A stretch of DNA of 64,000 nucleotides from contig JAJSPD010000019.1 in NCBI GenBank assembly GCA_021307315.1, forward strand, positions 248,001-312,000, given 5' to 3'. Position 1 is the first letter of the stretch. Each line of letters opens with the position of its first letter. Source of the stretch: Bisporella sp. PMI_857. Taxonomy: Eukaryota; Ascomycota; Leotiomycetes; Helotiales; Helotiaceae. Made by a program: the position numbers and the translations under genes. The notes below the pieces were generated by a model that searched no databases, was not told where the DNA came from, and saw only the letters and a list, made by a program, of their open reading frames with translations. Shown piece after piece: positions 22,544-34,100 of the stretch.

Positions 22544-23151
22544 ATGTCTGACGCTGAGAGCCTGAAGCAGGTCCTGGCCAATGTAGTTGACAAGCATTAC
22601 ACAAAGCCGCTCAAACCGGAACATTTTTCTGAAAATCAAGTTTCGGAGTTATGCAACACACATCCTGTAAGCGTTTCTTTGATATAACTTCAGAGCACAA
22701 CCTAACTTATTTTGTGCAGAAATTCATCGCCTTCATTCAAAAAGAGATTGACCCCTCGTGGAAGACAAAGCCGCAAAATTTGATATTCTCTGGGCCTGGA
22801 AAATCCGCTAAAGCCGATATATCCTTGAGCGCACCTACCAAGCACGAGATCTCAGAAGAAGAAAGGAAACACGTTGAAGAGATTGCTTTGTTGAAGCATA
22901 AGCATAATATCAAGATGGGGGATCTTTCAGGGAGATTGCATCATAGTCGGCGTTCCCTACATCCTCTCATCAAAGGCAATACACCGGAGGCTGCTTTACA
23001 TTCTAGCTCAGCAGCTCCACCTCCCATGTCTACAGTGCTCGTAGGAAATATGTATAGCCTAAAGAGATTACATGTGGGCAATTTGAGCTCAACGACCAAC
23101 GAGCGTGATCTACGTGAGGAATTTGAGAGATACGGAGGTCGATATTGTTGA
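22544..23151 (+). pseudogene. Truncated RRM paralogue (downstream tandem copy)
   Basis: Two exons (22544-22666, 22720-23151) encode 184 aa. It shares with the upstream gene the module ENQVSELCNTHP|KFIAFIQKEID, interrupted by an intron at the same residue and phase, and the RRM start RLHVGNLSSTTNERDLREEF. The RRM then stops abruptly after ERYGG. If two bases are added at about 23138 the frame continues EVDIVEDVSID, which fits an RRM beta-2 strand, before another stop at about 23180. RNP1 is not found downstream. The gene is thus either a pseudogene with a two-base deletion or codes for a protein with half an RRM. The middle part (about 50-140) has little similarity to the upstream copy. Confidence 0.6.
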
Positions 23152-24682
23152 AGACGTGTCGATTGATACGATGGATGCTTAAACTATCTCGTCAGCCTTC
23201 AGATATATATCCTGCAGGAATTTTGGGTAAATGCTTTGCTCAATATGCCATCTATCACCTCGGAAACGTCTATTTCGGGGATTTTGTGCTCTCCAACTTC
23301 TGGCACTTCTTTCAACGCGGAATATGATACTCCTCACAGTCCAGAGCAAGTCTGGCAGGAGCTTTGTTCATTCATTCTGAACGTTAGGAGAGGGGAATTT
23401 TGGTGTTGAATGTCTGTTAAGGCTAGGTTTAGAATGATTGTGCTCTGGATCTGACAGTGTAAAAACCACAGGAGGTAGGATTTCTATTCCTGTAACGACA
23501 TTGAATACTTTAAGAACCGTACTGGTCGAATCGTCGTCGAGGTTGAAATGAGGCTCAAAATAAAAGTGAGTCGAGTGAAAACATTTGCTCAAAAAGTATT
23601 CGAATACCAGTTTGCTGGCACGCAGAACTATTAAATAAGTTTTGCTTTACATGCAAAAGCTTTATTACCTTTGATTCGAGTTGAAAAAGCCACTGTTTAG
23701 ATATACGTATAACTCCAGCTCAAATTGACTCAATCTCAGCTCTCCAGACGCAACACTGAGATCTCGTAGAGAGTATCACATACAGGTGTTAAGTCTTCGC
23801 CGTCCAATTTTTAGCCTTAATAGTAAGAACCAGCCCCTCCCAGAACGTATCGCAACTCCCCAGATGTAAGCTCACGCGGTGCCACCGTCTACAGTCATTG
23901 ACACTTCCCTGTACTACACAAATCATCCTCTATATCTTGAACAAGTAGGATTACGCATTTTATCCTGTGTGGTGTGCATCCAGTCATTGGTAAAGTTAAA
24001 GGCATGGTCTGCACTAGACTTATTTGAGGTTTGGTTTGCGAGCTTGGCGGCATCGCCCTATTTAATCAAGCGAGGCGAAGCCAAACTAACGCCTGATTTA
24101 TGCCTTGTAGTACCTATCTATGTAAGTATTTCATAAGATGGAGGCACATGAAACGTTGAAGGAGCATCGCAGTGGCTTCGGAGTATTCTGGCTGTTATTT
24201 ATCTTGGCCCGATGTGTGTATCTGCTTTTCCTATTCCTTCTCAGTTATATTTGTATACATGAGTAATCTGTTCAAGACTCCAAGCCTCTCTTTCCGTTCA
24301 AGGACTGATCTTAGGAACAAAGCTTCGCCCTTTATTTATTTGAAAGCAGCGAAACGGACATGTTCTGTTTACCCATAAAGGATTTGAATATCGATATGCT
24401 TCGCCTCGAGGAACAGAGCTATTCTTGAGGTCGAGAAAATGAAAAGCACCTATTATGTATGCATTTACCGAGACATATACTAATCGATAAACAGTCAGAA
24501 AGTCAAAATAAAAATATAAAAGTACTTTCTCCGACTTCTGTTGGTGATTATTTTCAATCTTCAAAACATTTTCTACTGTGCCTTTTCCGATCTAACTACT
24601 AACCTTACTTCAAACATAACCTCAACTCTACACAACGCAAAGAATCTTTAAAGAGGCCTTTCTCCCTGACTCAACAGTCACT
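23152..24682. other. AT-rich intergenic, no gene recognised
   Basis: A GTG-initiated 85-codon frame (23879-24136) contains hydrophobic stretches but has no ATG start or motif. The last part is the promoter of the secreted-protein gene. Confidence 0.45.
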
Positions 24683-25186
24683 ATGAATTTCACGCAATAC
24701 GCTGTAGCATGCATCTTCGCGTTGCCCTTTCTCACCCTCGGCGCGCCGCTACTACCTATCCCCAACGATGCTTCCCTCCTCGATGGCCGCGACCCAAAGT
24801 TCGTAACCAACCTTAATCACTTTTTAAGCACCTCGAGTCATGCTCCTTTCTCTGCGGCGAAGCCAACACGTGCCGTCGATGCCGGGTCAGATATCGAGCG
24901 AAGGAATTCAAAGGGTGGTAAGATGACAGAAGAAGTACCGCTTTGGGTGAAGACTGGACCAAGGATATTTACGATTGATGGCTTTACTGTTGGAGGCTCT
25001 TCTCGTGGAGCCGCTTCTGGTAAAGGCGGGGGAAAAGGACCGAACGTGGTAGGACCCCAGAAGGCATCCTCTGTACTCAAAGATAAAAAAGGGAAGCAAG
25101 ATGTCGGTGCCGGAGAGGTGCTCGAAGCAAGGTTGATAAAGGCGGCGCCAACTCGGAGGCCTAAACCCAACTTGTGCAAGCTGTAA
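24683..25186 (+). CDS. Small secreted protein of unknown function
   Basis: A single exon of 167 aa. The N-terminus is a clear signal peptide (MNFTQYAVACIFALPFLTLG, likely cut after GA at 20-21). A dibasic site ERR (about 72-74) suggests Kex2 processing in the Golgi. The mature part is Gly/Lys/Ser-rich (SSRGAASGKGGGKGP, about 109-123) with only one Cys, four residues from the end, so disulfide bonds within the chain are excluded. Orphan secreted proteins like this are often candidate effectors or wall-associated proteins, but nothing in the sequence decides this. Confidence 0.65.
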   Translation: MNFTQYAVACIFALPFLTLGAPLLPIPNDASLLDGRDPKFVTNLNHFLSTSSHAPFSAAKPTRAVDAGSDIERRNSKGGKMTEEVPLWVKTGPRIFTIDGFTVGGSSRGAASGKGGGKGPNVVGPQKASSVLKDKKGKQDVGAGEVLEARLIKAAPTRRPKPNLCKL

Positions 25187-26111
25187 CCGCAATCTGCCCC
25201 TTCTACCGCAGAGCATGGTTTTGATGCTGACTTCACCGACAAACAAGATACCTAAATAGGGTATTCTTTCGACCCTCCTTTTGGCGTGCGCCTTTCTTTT
25301 GTGGTTGGTGCTCTGCTCTGCGTTCCTGGAAACAAAACAAAAATGAGGGGGTTCAAAAGGAAGCATATAAAGCGTGGCAAGCGTTGAGGAGTTCGGAGTT
25401 TTCTATATTTGGTCAAAAATGAGGTTCTGGTGTTTTTTGCTTGTTGAATTTCGGGGGTTAAGCATGGAAGGGGAGCAGAAATCAAGAGCTGGCAGCGGCG
25501 TTGAAAAGTTTCATTTTTGAATTTTTGAATTTTTGAGTTTGAAAGTTTTATAGCATTTGTCAAATTTTAATCTTTGTTCTCAATTTGCTTTTTTGGCAGA
25601 TATACGAAGAAGAGAAGATGATACATACCATCACGCAAACGTCTGCTTTTTAGACCTGTCTCAATTTCTCTCACACTCTCTACATTCAGAACACGAGGAA
25701 AGCACCTAAAGTTTGCGCCGAAGTAACGCAAGCGTAAACCACGCAATGGAGTGGTTGAGAAGCTGGGTATTTCTATTTTCGTGAGAGCCAGGTCACATTG
25801 AGAATGAGTATGAAGCAGATGTCTATCAATACAAATAGAGAACCCAATCAAGAGCATGTTAGTATTGGTGCGCTTCCATATAATTGTAGCTATTGTAAAT
25901 ACCATTGACTTCTGGTTCTCCTTGTCTATCGAGTTTGTCCGTGTATCTACGTATCGATATTCCATTTCCTGCCAACTGAATACATCAAATAAATAGTACT
26001 GTTCTCCACCTTTACAGCGACTGGCGCTGTTGAAGTCATTCCAAAAGTTTCAATAGATGCTTCGAACTCCTCAAGTAGCACCACAGAAAGCAAGACCTAG
26101 TGGTTGTCACT
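25187..26111. other. Intergenic, low-complexity T-rich patch
   Basis: Contains repeated TTTTTGAA units at about 25515-25540. No gene is seen on either strand; minus-strand frames are short and motif-free. Confidence 0.5.
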
Positions 26112-29100
26112 TTACGCGGTACCAGCCACCCTGCTCAACAATCTAGGAATTAGAGACTTGGATCTTCGTTTGCGAATAGGGCTTCCTGTGGCAGTTCCGA
26201 GCCTTTGACTAGCACGTCTGGTAAGCTCCTTCAGGCTTTTCTGCTCAGTGAAGAGACCTCCACTGCTAGGTATGCGTACACCAAGAATAAAGTCTCCATG
26301 TGATCTTGCGGTGGGTCGGGTCGTAGAAGAAGATACAATGCTCTGCGCTGTAGGATGACCTAGGCCATGTATATGCCGTGCATTATAGGCCGGTGTCAAC
26401 ATAGATTGACTGCGTTTTAAATTCATGCTAGCCACCGAGAATTGAAGCGCCGCCTTAGCAGTATCAATGTACGAGCCCTGCTCACAAATCACGCTCTTTT
26501 CAGGAACTAAATATTGCTGACTTGGTTGTCCTTCCTCGCATTGCTTTATTTTCTCCTCTATATGATGAATATGTGGCTGAGGAAGGCTGGAGTGTTGAGA
26601 AATGACAAAATTATTTGATTCTCCCAGCTTCGGAGAAACCTGAAATTGCTCAACCATAAATTCTGTTTCTGTAGCTTGTATGCTGAATATTTCTGGGCTT
26701 TCGCTTGTCATAGACTCAGATTCAGTTGGATTTTGTTGTCTTGAGGCTCCTATCATTGATAATTGACTTCTGAGAAGTCTGCGGTTTGCTGAATCTTCGC
26801 GGAGGTTCGTAAGCTCCGCAGTGTGTGGCCGCGACGGAGTTGTTCCGTTATTGATATCCTTTGTGGCTTCCACCATACTAATTGCTTTGGTAGGGTTTAA
26901 ACCGCCTTCTTCATAGTGGTTAGCCATTATCCTTACGCTTGGGATACTGGCTTTTTGAGGTGATGTCGTACTAGCTTGACCTCCCGGCTCCATAATAGGG
27001 ACTTCGCGCCTTGATTGTGATATCATATTCCGGAACTGTTGCTTCTGTACAAATGAAGACTTTTCCTCCTCTCGTGAATTAAGGCTTTCGCTGAAAGGTT
27101 CCGGTAGGTCATCTTGGGTGTGACTCTGTGCTTCATCGATGCCTTCGTTAATATCGCCAAAACCTTCGTCATCTACCTTACACGACGATTTTGCGAGATC
27201 AGATATGTCCATTTCATCATGCTGATTTGCATAATGCTCGAATTTAGGTCTTGACTCATCATTTTGTTCCACTTCTTCGTTTTCGAAGTTAGTTAACTCT
27301 AAACGTAAGTGTTCCGAATTGACTTCCAAAGCCGGAGCTTGGTTGGCAATCAAAATGGCATAGTCTTTAACATCCACCTCCTCGTCACTGTCTTCTGCTT
27401 CTAATACCGAGCTGTTCTCATCCGAATAGCTTTCATCACTTTCACTCTCGGACATATAGCGCCTTCGTTTGATTGAGATCATTTTCAGTTGCTGGTCAAT
27501 ATCTAAATATCCAGAGCCACATCGCTTACGAGAAGATGCCTGCGGCATCAGCGTTACTCGCTTAAGTTGCTGAGAGACATCGGTTTCTTCAGATTGTACA
27601 TCATAGAAGCCTTCTTGGCGCTTTATGGAAGATGGCTTTGGTTCATATTTGCTGCTGGCTTCATTAAACCTGACTTTGAGTGGTAAGCCTCTTGGATTAG
27701 AGCTCCTTCCATAAGAGCTGTTAGTCTGCCGAGTCGTCATGGGTTTAGGGCGGTGGTTGAACACCTCAGGAGTAGTACTATCCGAATTAGCGGGGGCTCA
27801 AGCTTATTCCCGTGCAAAGAAAAATGATACCTAGCTTGCTTTTCTCTTCGCAAATTATTAGCTGGATTGATGGGATCGGCCTCCTGGTGACCTTCTCCAT
27901 CGGTTTCAGATCCTTGCTCTCCAGCTTGATTATTTTGATTCTTACCAGCTGATTGAAGCTTGGGTGAAGGCGATCTGTTTGCTACTAATGTTAATGGTCC
28001 CATCTGAAGCTTGAAGCTGGGATAAAACTGCGACCACCTAATAGGCTATAACAGTATTAGAAATTAGCAAGTGTCTCTGTATATACAATGACTCGTCAAT
28101 GATGATGGCTGACCTTGCCTCTGAGCTAACATACCTTCTTAGTTGGCATCGTCTTTCCGATAGGGCTGGCCTCTTTCCCTTCAAATCCGTCGCGACATCT
28201 GAAGATTTGTAGCCGTTCTTCATGAGAACGTGGTGGCGGTGACTCTTCCTCCGGGATTCGGAAATCTTCCGCATTGAAGGAAAAGCTGCTATTCCATGAG
28301 GTGATCACAATTTTGAACTCAGGAAGCCCATGGAGCTGATGGGATTTATTCCTTTCGTCAAAAGACTGTGAAATTGGATCATGGGATAGCTCTAACAGGT
28401 CATCTATGAATATCAGAAAACGTGTATATGTATATCTGCTTGCAAATGTATGCCTACTGACCATCAGTTTTCTCAGCTTCCAAATCAAGCCTATCCGATA
28501 CAGTTATCAACGCTTTCACAGAAAGTCGCCTTCGGGATTTGGTCTTTTGACGTTTTATATTCCTCTTGTATTGAGTGGTCGACTCTACAGGGACCCCTCT
28601 TTTTCGCGCATTGCCAGGTCTATATTTACAACTGGAGTGCCTCTTCGCTTGCACGGCGGACTGACCATTGCCAGGGCCAGCTTCTTCGCATGGTATTTCA
28701 TACATATCTAGCTGCATATGGCGTCTTCTTTGAAGATCATCTGATAGCGATCCCGAGGAGGGAGATGGTGGATCTATTGGACGCTGAGCATGGTTACGGT
28801 GTATATCAATGCCGATGTGCAGGGGTTTTCGATCCAACTTACTGAGTGGTGACAGCAAACGAGGCTTCTCAGCATTTGCACTGCCGATAGTCAGAAAGTG
28901 GTTGCTGCACCCCTTGACTCGTGGACAGCCAAAGTATACGACACTCACTCCAGATCGTTCTTAATTTGCCCAATAGTCTCATTACCACTGTCCTCATTCT
29001 TAAAGCTGCAGGTAGGTGTATTAGGAACCTCCGTGCTTTCAGCTTGCACATTCCTTGGCGTCGTGAGTCCTCGTCCCGATCCCCTAATAACGTCTTCTAA

Positions 29101-29571
29101 TATATCACCCTCGTTGTCGACATGTACTAGTAGAATAGCCTCGGGCCGAGTGAGCCTTAAAGAAGTATCAGGATGCTCTGGTACTGGAAAAGTATTCGAT
29201 TCGACTGCATTGTGTCCAGTTGAGTGCCGGGGAGAATTCGATACGAGCACTTTAGGAAGTCCCTGGACTTCCTTGCGGAGCCGTCGAGTTCGTGTCATGA
29301 TTTTCCAAGATTCTATAGTACGGCGACTCAAAGCTTGCTGTTCTGTTGTCAAATCGGAGAATCTTGGGATAGGGACTCGGTTTGGCACAGAGTTATCCGT
29401 ACGGCGTATAGATGATAGAGGAATTGCATAACGCTTAGGTCGATCTAGGTTCCTCCGCATATGTAATTCAAGTCCATCATTGGATCCAAAAACGAGCCCT
29501 GCCTCCCTGCCATGATCTATTCGCTTAGTTTCTATACTTGCTTGCAAAGGACGCTTAGAGTATGTCTGCAT
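26112..29571 (-). CDS. Large Ser/acid-rich protein of unknown function, probably nuclear
   Basis: Not recognised. Five exons (29571-28949, 28880-28462, 28403-28135, 28027-27831, 27777-26112) give 1057 aa; all five phases fit, so the gene is intact. Most of the protein is predicted disorder: Ser/Glu-rich, with acidic runs (SESESDESYSDENSS) and basic clusters that could be nuclear localisation signals (RNIKRQKTKSRRR, SIKRRR, IRKRRSKSLIPR at the C-terminus). An RVxF-like KVRF motif occurs early in exon 5. The only segment that looks folded is around LPEFKIVITSWNSSFSFNAE (exon 3). The start at 29571 (MQTYSKRPLQ) is chosen over an upstream Met at 29736 because the intervening sequence looks like a leader. 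Confidence 0.65.
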
Positions 29572-30270
29572 TTTGCGAGGTGTCGTAATATTACCGGAAG
29601 CCGTTCGTAATAGAGATTTATAAAGGACGGAGAAAGAGACAAAGGGAACGAAGAAACATGTGTTTAGCCGTGTTCCTTCACTTAACGAATGCGGAAAGAA
29701 GGCCGTCTCACTAGATGTCGGACAACACGTGACCATAATATTCCTGTTTCAGCAACAAGGATTCTATAGTAAGAGTAAAAGTGTCCCTCGGTCTATACAC
29801 CGCATAATAGAACCTCAGTGGGCACCATAGGCAAGACAGATGCTGCAACATCGCACCCGGTGGTTGGTAGATAATGCTTTACCGCCCCGTGATGAGGAAT
29901 TGGAAACGATTAGAAGAGCTATATTAGTGCTGTTAATATCTGCTAAATAATTTGCATGCATATCTCGAACCTTGTTGGTCCCGTGGAGGAAAATAATACC
30001 GAAAAACTGTATGAAAAATCTTTTTTTTTATTCTTCTTGAATTAGACATGTTTTAATGACACCAACCCACAAAACTGTGATAGTACTTGACTCTCAAAAG
30101 CACAGGCATGAAGCTGACCATGTGTACTTTTCACAGCATCAATCCAGATGGGTATTCAACATTCCGACATCTTCCTGGACAAGATGGATGATGCCCAATT
30201 CCTACACAACGCCGAAAGCAGAACGAGTATATCAACCAAAAAAATAATATATCCGTAGCGACTAGATTCT
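29572..30270. other. Intergenic with a CACGTG box
   Basis: A CACGTGAC motif lies at 29726-29733, about 155 bp upstream of the chosen start of the minus-strand gene. There is a T-run at about 30022-30030. No gene is seen. Confidence 0.45.
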
Positions 30271-31576
30271 TCAAAATGCGCCGCCGAAGACATACTGGAT
30301 CGTAGCACTGGAAAAATTAGTGTCACACCACAGGATTCATAGAAGCTTTATGACTTACCCAATGGCTAGGGTGGCACTTATACCAATTAAAGCTCGTGTC
30401 TTTACTCTCTCCTTTTTCAGCTCAGTCTCTACTTTCGCCTTTTTTGCTGGAGCTTCCACTACGGCAGATTCCTCCGTGTCGGCCTCGTCAACTTCTTCTA
30501 CTTTTCGCTTACGTAGGGAGTTTGGTGCTGTGTCATTTGCTTCCCTAGCTGCTTCAACCATTTCCTTAGCTTTGGCAATCATGGCAGCAGTGTCTTCCGG
30601 CAATGGAAGCTGGGGGGATCCCGCTGGCATTTCAACCTCAACATGAGTATGTGTAACTTCAACATCACCCTTAACCTCAGTATCGGTAGTGACATTAACA
30701 CGTACTACTGGTTCCTCTTCTTTCAGCTCGTCTAATTGTGCAGCATCTTCTGAAACAGCCTCTTTTGTTGCTTCTTGCACATCCTTGCTGGAAAGCTTGG
30801 TTGAGGCCTCGGAGAGTTCTCCATCATCTATCTTCTCCGTCTTCTCTACCTTTTTGTTTGATTTTCTTTGCCGAGCTACTCCTGCTGTTTTCTTTGGTGA
30901 CGCGATCTTACTGGGCGATACAGATCTGTGCGAGCGCCGCACTGGTGTGGGTTCAGGAGCTGCAAGGGACCTTTGTGGTACTAAGAATTGTGGAGGAGAT
31001 GAAATAGCCTTAGGAGACACGTCCTTTGTTGGATTTACTTCGATTGGCGTAACATCCAAAAGCGCTCTGATCCAAGGAGAGATATTATACTCTTCAGCGA
31101 GCTCGAGGGCGTGTTGTGGTGGAATCCAGACATTTCCAGCGGTCTCGTCAGAACTAGTTGTTTCGAGGCTCTTGATATATTTTCGCTCCATCTCTTCCTC
31201 GGCTGCTTCGGCATAAGGAAATGTTGCTTTGAACATTCCAGTCGCACTTATGTATCCATCGTTACTGCGGCGCATCAGGAAATATGATGCGGGGGATGGC
31301 TTGAAGATGCCAGATGTGATGCCTTTCGGGAGAGGTGCTCGCAGATGCGCATAGTCAAAAGTGCCCAAATTCTTAGGCTTCGTAGAATTTGAAGTATTCA
31401 CTTGTCCACTCCTTACTGCGAGATCAGTCTGTCCTAAACGCCGACGAGCGACCAGAACTTCATCTATATCATTGTCAGCCGTATTCCTGAGGCTGCGCAT
31501 GGCGCATCTTACAAGGAGGCGCTTCCTGAGTCATAAGAACATTGAACTGCTTGGGAAGATGACGGTTCGTTGCCAT
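30271..31576 (-). CDS. BQT4-like inner-nuclear-membrane protein with APSES/KilA-N domain
   Basis: Three exons (31576-31513, 31463-30359, 30307-30271) give 401 aa. The N-terminal part YEVLVARRRLGQTDLAV is typical of the family. The DNA-binding-like fold (about 70-150) includes YFLMRRSNDGYISATGMFKA and WIPPQHALELAEEYNI. A long, charged linker with Lys-rich clusters follows. The last exon completes a C-terminal hydrophobic helix (LIGISATLAIGATIQYVFGG), a tail anchor. This layout matches fission-yeast Bqt4, which fixes telomeres to the inner nuclear membrane. APSES transcription factors share the fold but lack the tail anchor, so I favour Bqt4. The tiny last exon (37 nt) is needed to build the anchor. 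Confidence 0.82.
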
Positions 31577-32935
31577 TGTGTACGATTACTATCTACACTT
31601 TGTGCTCACTCTGTGGACTTCTTGGAGATGATGCTTCGCAAGACGTGTTCGACTGAAACTGCGAATAGTTTGGCAGATATGTCTGTGGCGCGTCGCGTTC
31701 TACAATCTACAAGTTAGTTCTCGGAATCTAATAAATCATATTTGTTGTATTATATCCAGGAGTGTTAAGGTTAGATGGGTGGATGGACAGATAGGAGAAG
31801 AACTGACCAATGCGCGGATAATCAGAAGGAAGGTACTTCCGTATGTTGATGTGCTGTCGCGCAGATTGCCCTAATTTCTACAGCGCTAGAGTCGCAGCCG
31901 CAGACTATTGAACAGCAGTTCCCCAGAACTAAAGATACAGCGCGTAGGAAAGAAAGCGGAACCCTGACAAGACCTCAAGGATTGATAAAGGAAGATTCGC
32001 AGGGAAGGAAAAGAAAGGGTTGTGCCACGAGGCTACTCCAGTGTAAGATGTGGATAGTTTAGGTAGTGGCTGGTTGAAGCCATGCCACAATGGGATCGCG
32101 GCTAAATTGAATGACCCTATTGAGCGATAGTCTCGGAACGCAGAAGACGATCCGGTCCATGGGCGAAAATCACCTTGGAGATAGGCCTAGGGTGAAGAGT
32201 GAATTGAAGCATCATATGGTCTCATATTGGCGTATGATGTTCAGCTTTGACGTGTTTGAGAAGCAGTGAAGGAAGGTACCGCTATGCCTAGCTAGCATGC
32301 CGCGAACGGCGACTAAACATCCATCGAGATCTGGTCACGTTGATAGTATCTGCATCGTTGCTGGAATCCAGATATGTACATTGAGCAGTAGAATGGCCTG
32401 ATGAGAGTCCCTATGTCTACACGTAGGTCCATCAAAGGAACTGGATGTCTTCACAGAACCCAAAAAGGGGTCACCACGTGATCTGACAAGAGGATACGCT
32501 CAAAATATCACATCTAAGTGAGAGCAAATATCGAATATTCTCCCCCGTCTTTTTCTCAATGCTCTATGGTGATTTGTTGTAATATTTACTTTCACAGCAA
32601 TGAAGAAGGTAAAGCACATAAGACCTTATTCCCAGCTTTATCGCATCACGTGGAGATTAGAGGAGAGCTCTCCAAAGGCGGTGAGAAAGGACCCCACCAA
32701 TGCCGCCCAACTCAAGCTTGAAACAGACGATGTCAACAACATTCATCCACTTTCTCATCCTCTGAATCCTCCTTCTACCAGTATCATTTAGAGAAAAGTC
32801 AGCATTTACGTCAAAGGAAGGATATTCCACTATATCAGTACACAGTTTTGAGCACCGTGCAAACCTTCTTGGCACATATCTCAGCCATATAACGACCTCT
32901 CCATAGATCTTTTATCAGTCCCCAGCAGAGCAAAT
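31577..32935. other. Long divergent intergenic with two TCACGTG-type sites
   Basis: About 1.36 kb between divergent BQT4-like and Rho-GDI genes. CACGTG occurs at 32475-32480 and 32647-32652, the second about 285 bp upstream of the Rho-GDI start. No coding signal is seen. Confidence 0.45.
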
Positions 32936-33879
32936 ATGGCACCTAATGATGAGAACGATCTCGTTCCTGAGTCTACTCAGGGCTTTAAGGTTGGAGAGAA
33001 GAAGACGATTGAGGAGTACCACAAACTAGGTACGTTTGCTTCCGTAAATTATTTCTGGAGTACGTGGGTGAGAGTGGTAGAAAGGCGGGACTTCTTAAAG
33101 TCTGCCCCGTCACCTTCTGACAGAGACTCCCATTAGCACATGATTTCTCGCTCACCTAGGCGGGTTATATTTGCTCATGATTTAAGCTTAGGTTACTCCT
33201 TCTCTGTATTTTCATTTTATCTAATGACTCGATTTTGTGCATGGCGTTCAAATCATCTCAGTTTCGATACTTTCCCCCTCCAATCTAGCTTAGAAGCCTC
33301 CAACTAACAATACACAGATGCCGACGATGAGGCAATGCAGAGATACAAGCAGTCCCTTGGCCTCGGTGCAGGAAAGACTCTCTGTGACCCCAACGATCCC
33401 CGCCGCTGCATCATCACCGAACTCGCCATGACCAGTGAAGGCCGCCCACCTGTTATAATCGACCTCTCCAAACCTGGCTCCGAAGCTACTTTGAAAGACC
33501 ACCCTTTCAAGATCAAAGAGGGCGCTAAATTTACCATGTCTGCCAAGTTCAAGGTGCAGCATGATGTCTTAGCTGGTCTGCAGTATGTTCAGGTGGTTAA
33601 GAGGAAAGGCATCCGTGTTTCGAAAGATCAGGAGATGTTGGGCTCTTACGCGCCGAATACCGAGAAGAATCCTATATATGAAAAGCGCTGTGAGTGAAAT
33701 ATTTCCGTGTTATGCTTGTTGAGGAACATGTGACTAATGTGCTCCTAGTTGCTGAAGAAGATGCTCCATCTGGAATGTTGGCTCGCGGCCACTACAATGC
33801 CGTATCAACATTTGTCGATGATGACAAGAAGACCCACCTAACATTCGAGTGGTCCTTCGACATCGCCAAGGATTGGTAG
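32936..33879 (+). CDS. RDI1: Rho GDP-dissociation inhibitor
   Basis: Three exons (32936-33029, 33318-33689, 33749-33879) give 198 aa, typical for RhoGDI. The N-terminal regulatory arm (about 1-60) includes IEEYHKLDADDEAMQRYKQS. The immunoglobulin-like C-terminal domain contains FKIKEGAKFTMSAKFKVQH, VVKRKGIRVSKDQEMLGSY and APSGMLARGHYNA, ending FEWSFDIAKDW. It extracts prenylated Rho/Cdc42 from membranes into the cytosol. The large first intron (288 nt) is unusual for the window and may hold regulatory sequence. Confidence 0.96.
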
Positions 33880-34100
33880 TTCCTTTTTCAATGATATCAA
33901 GTAGTTCGGCATAACCTCACCACAAAAGCGTGCAGGTTGGATAGGGTCATTCTCTTTATCAAAAGCATGGGGAAGTAAAATGCATATAGTCGAAGTTCAC
34001 GAGATACGAGAAATGCATCATGACAGAAGCCTTCCTTTATTTTATTCAGCGCGACATATCGTTCGCTATAAGTACACTTTCATATGAGAGATTTTGGCAT

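Noticed and set aside
23879..24136. Hydrophobic 85-codon frame starting with GTG
   Set aside because: It has no ATG, no recognisable family and no compatible splicing.
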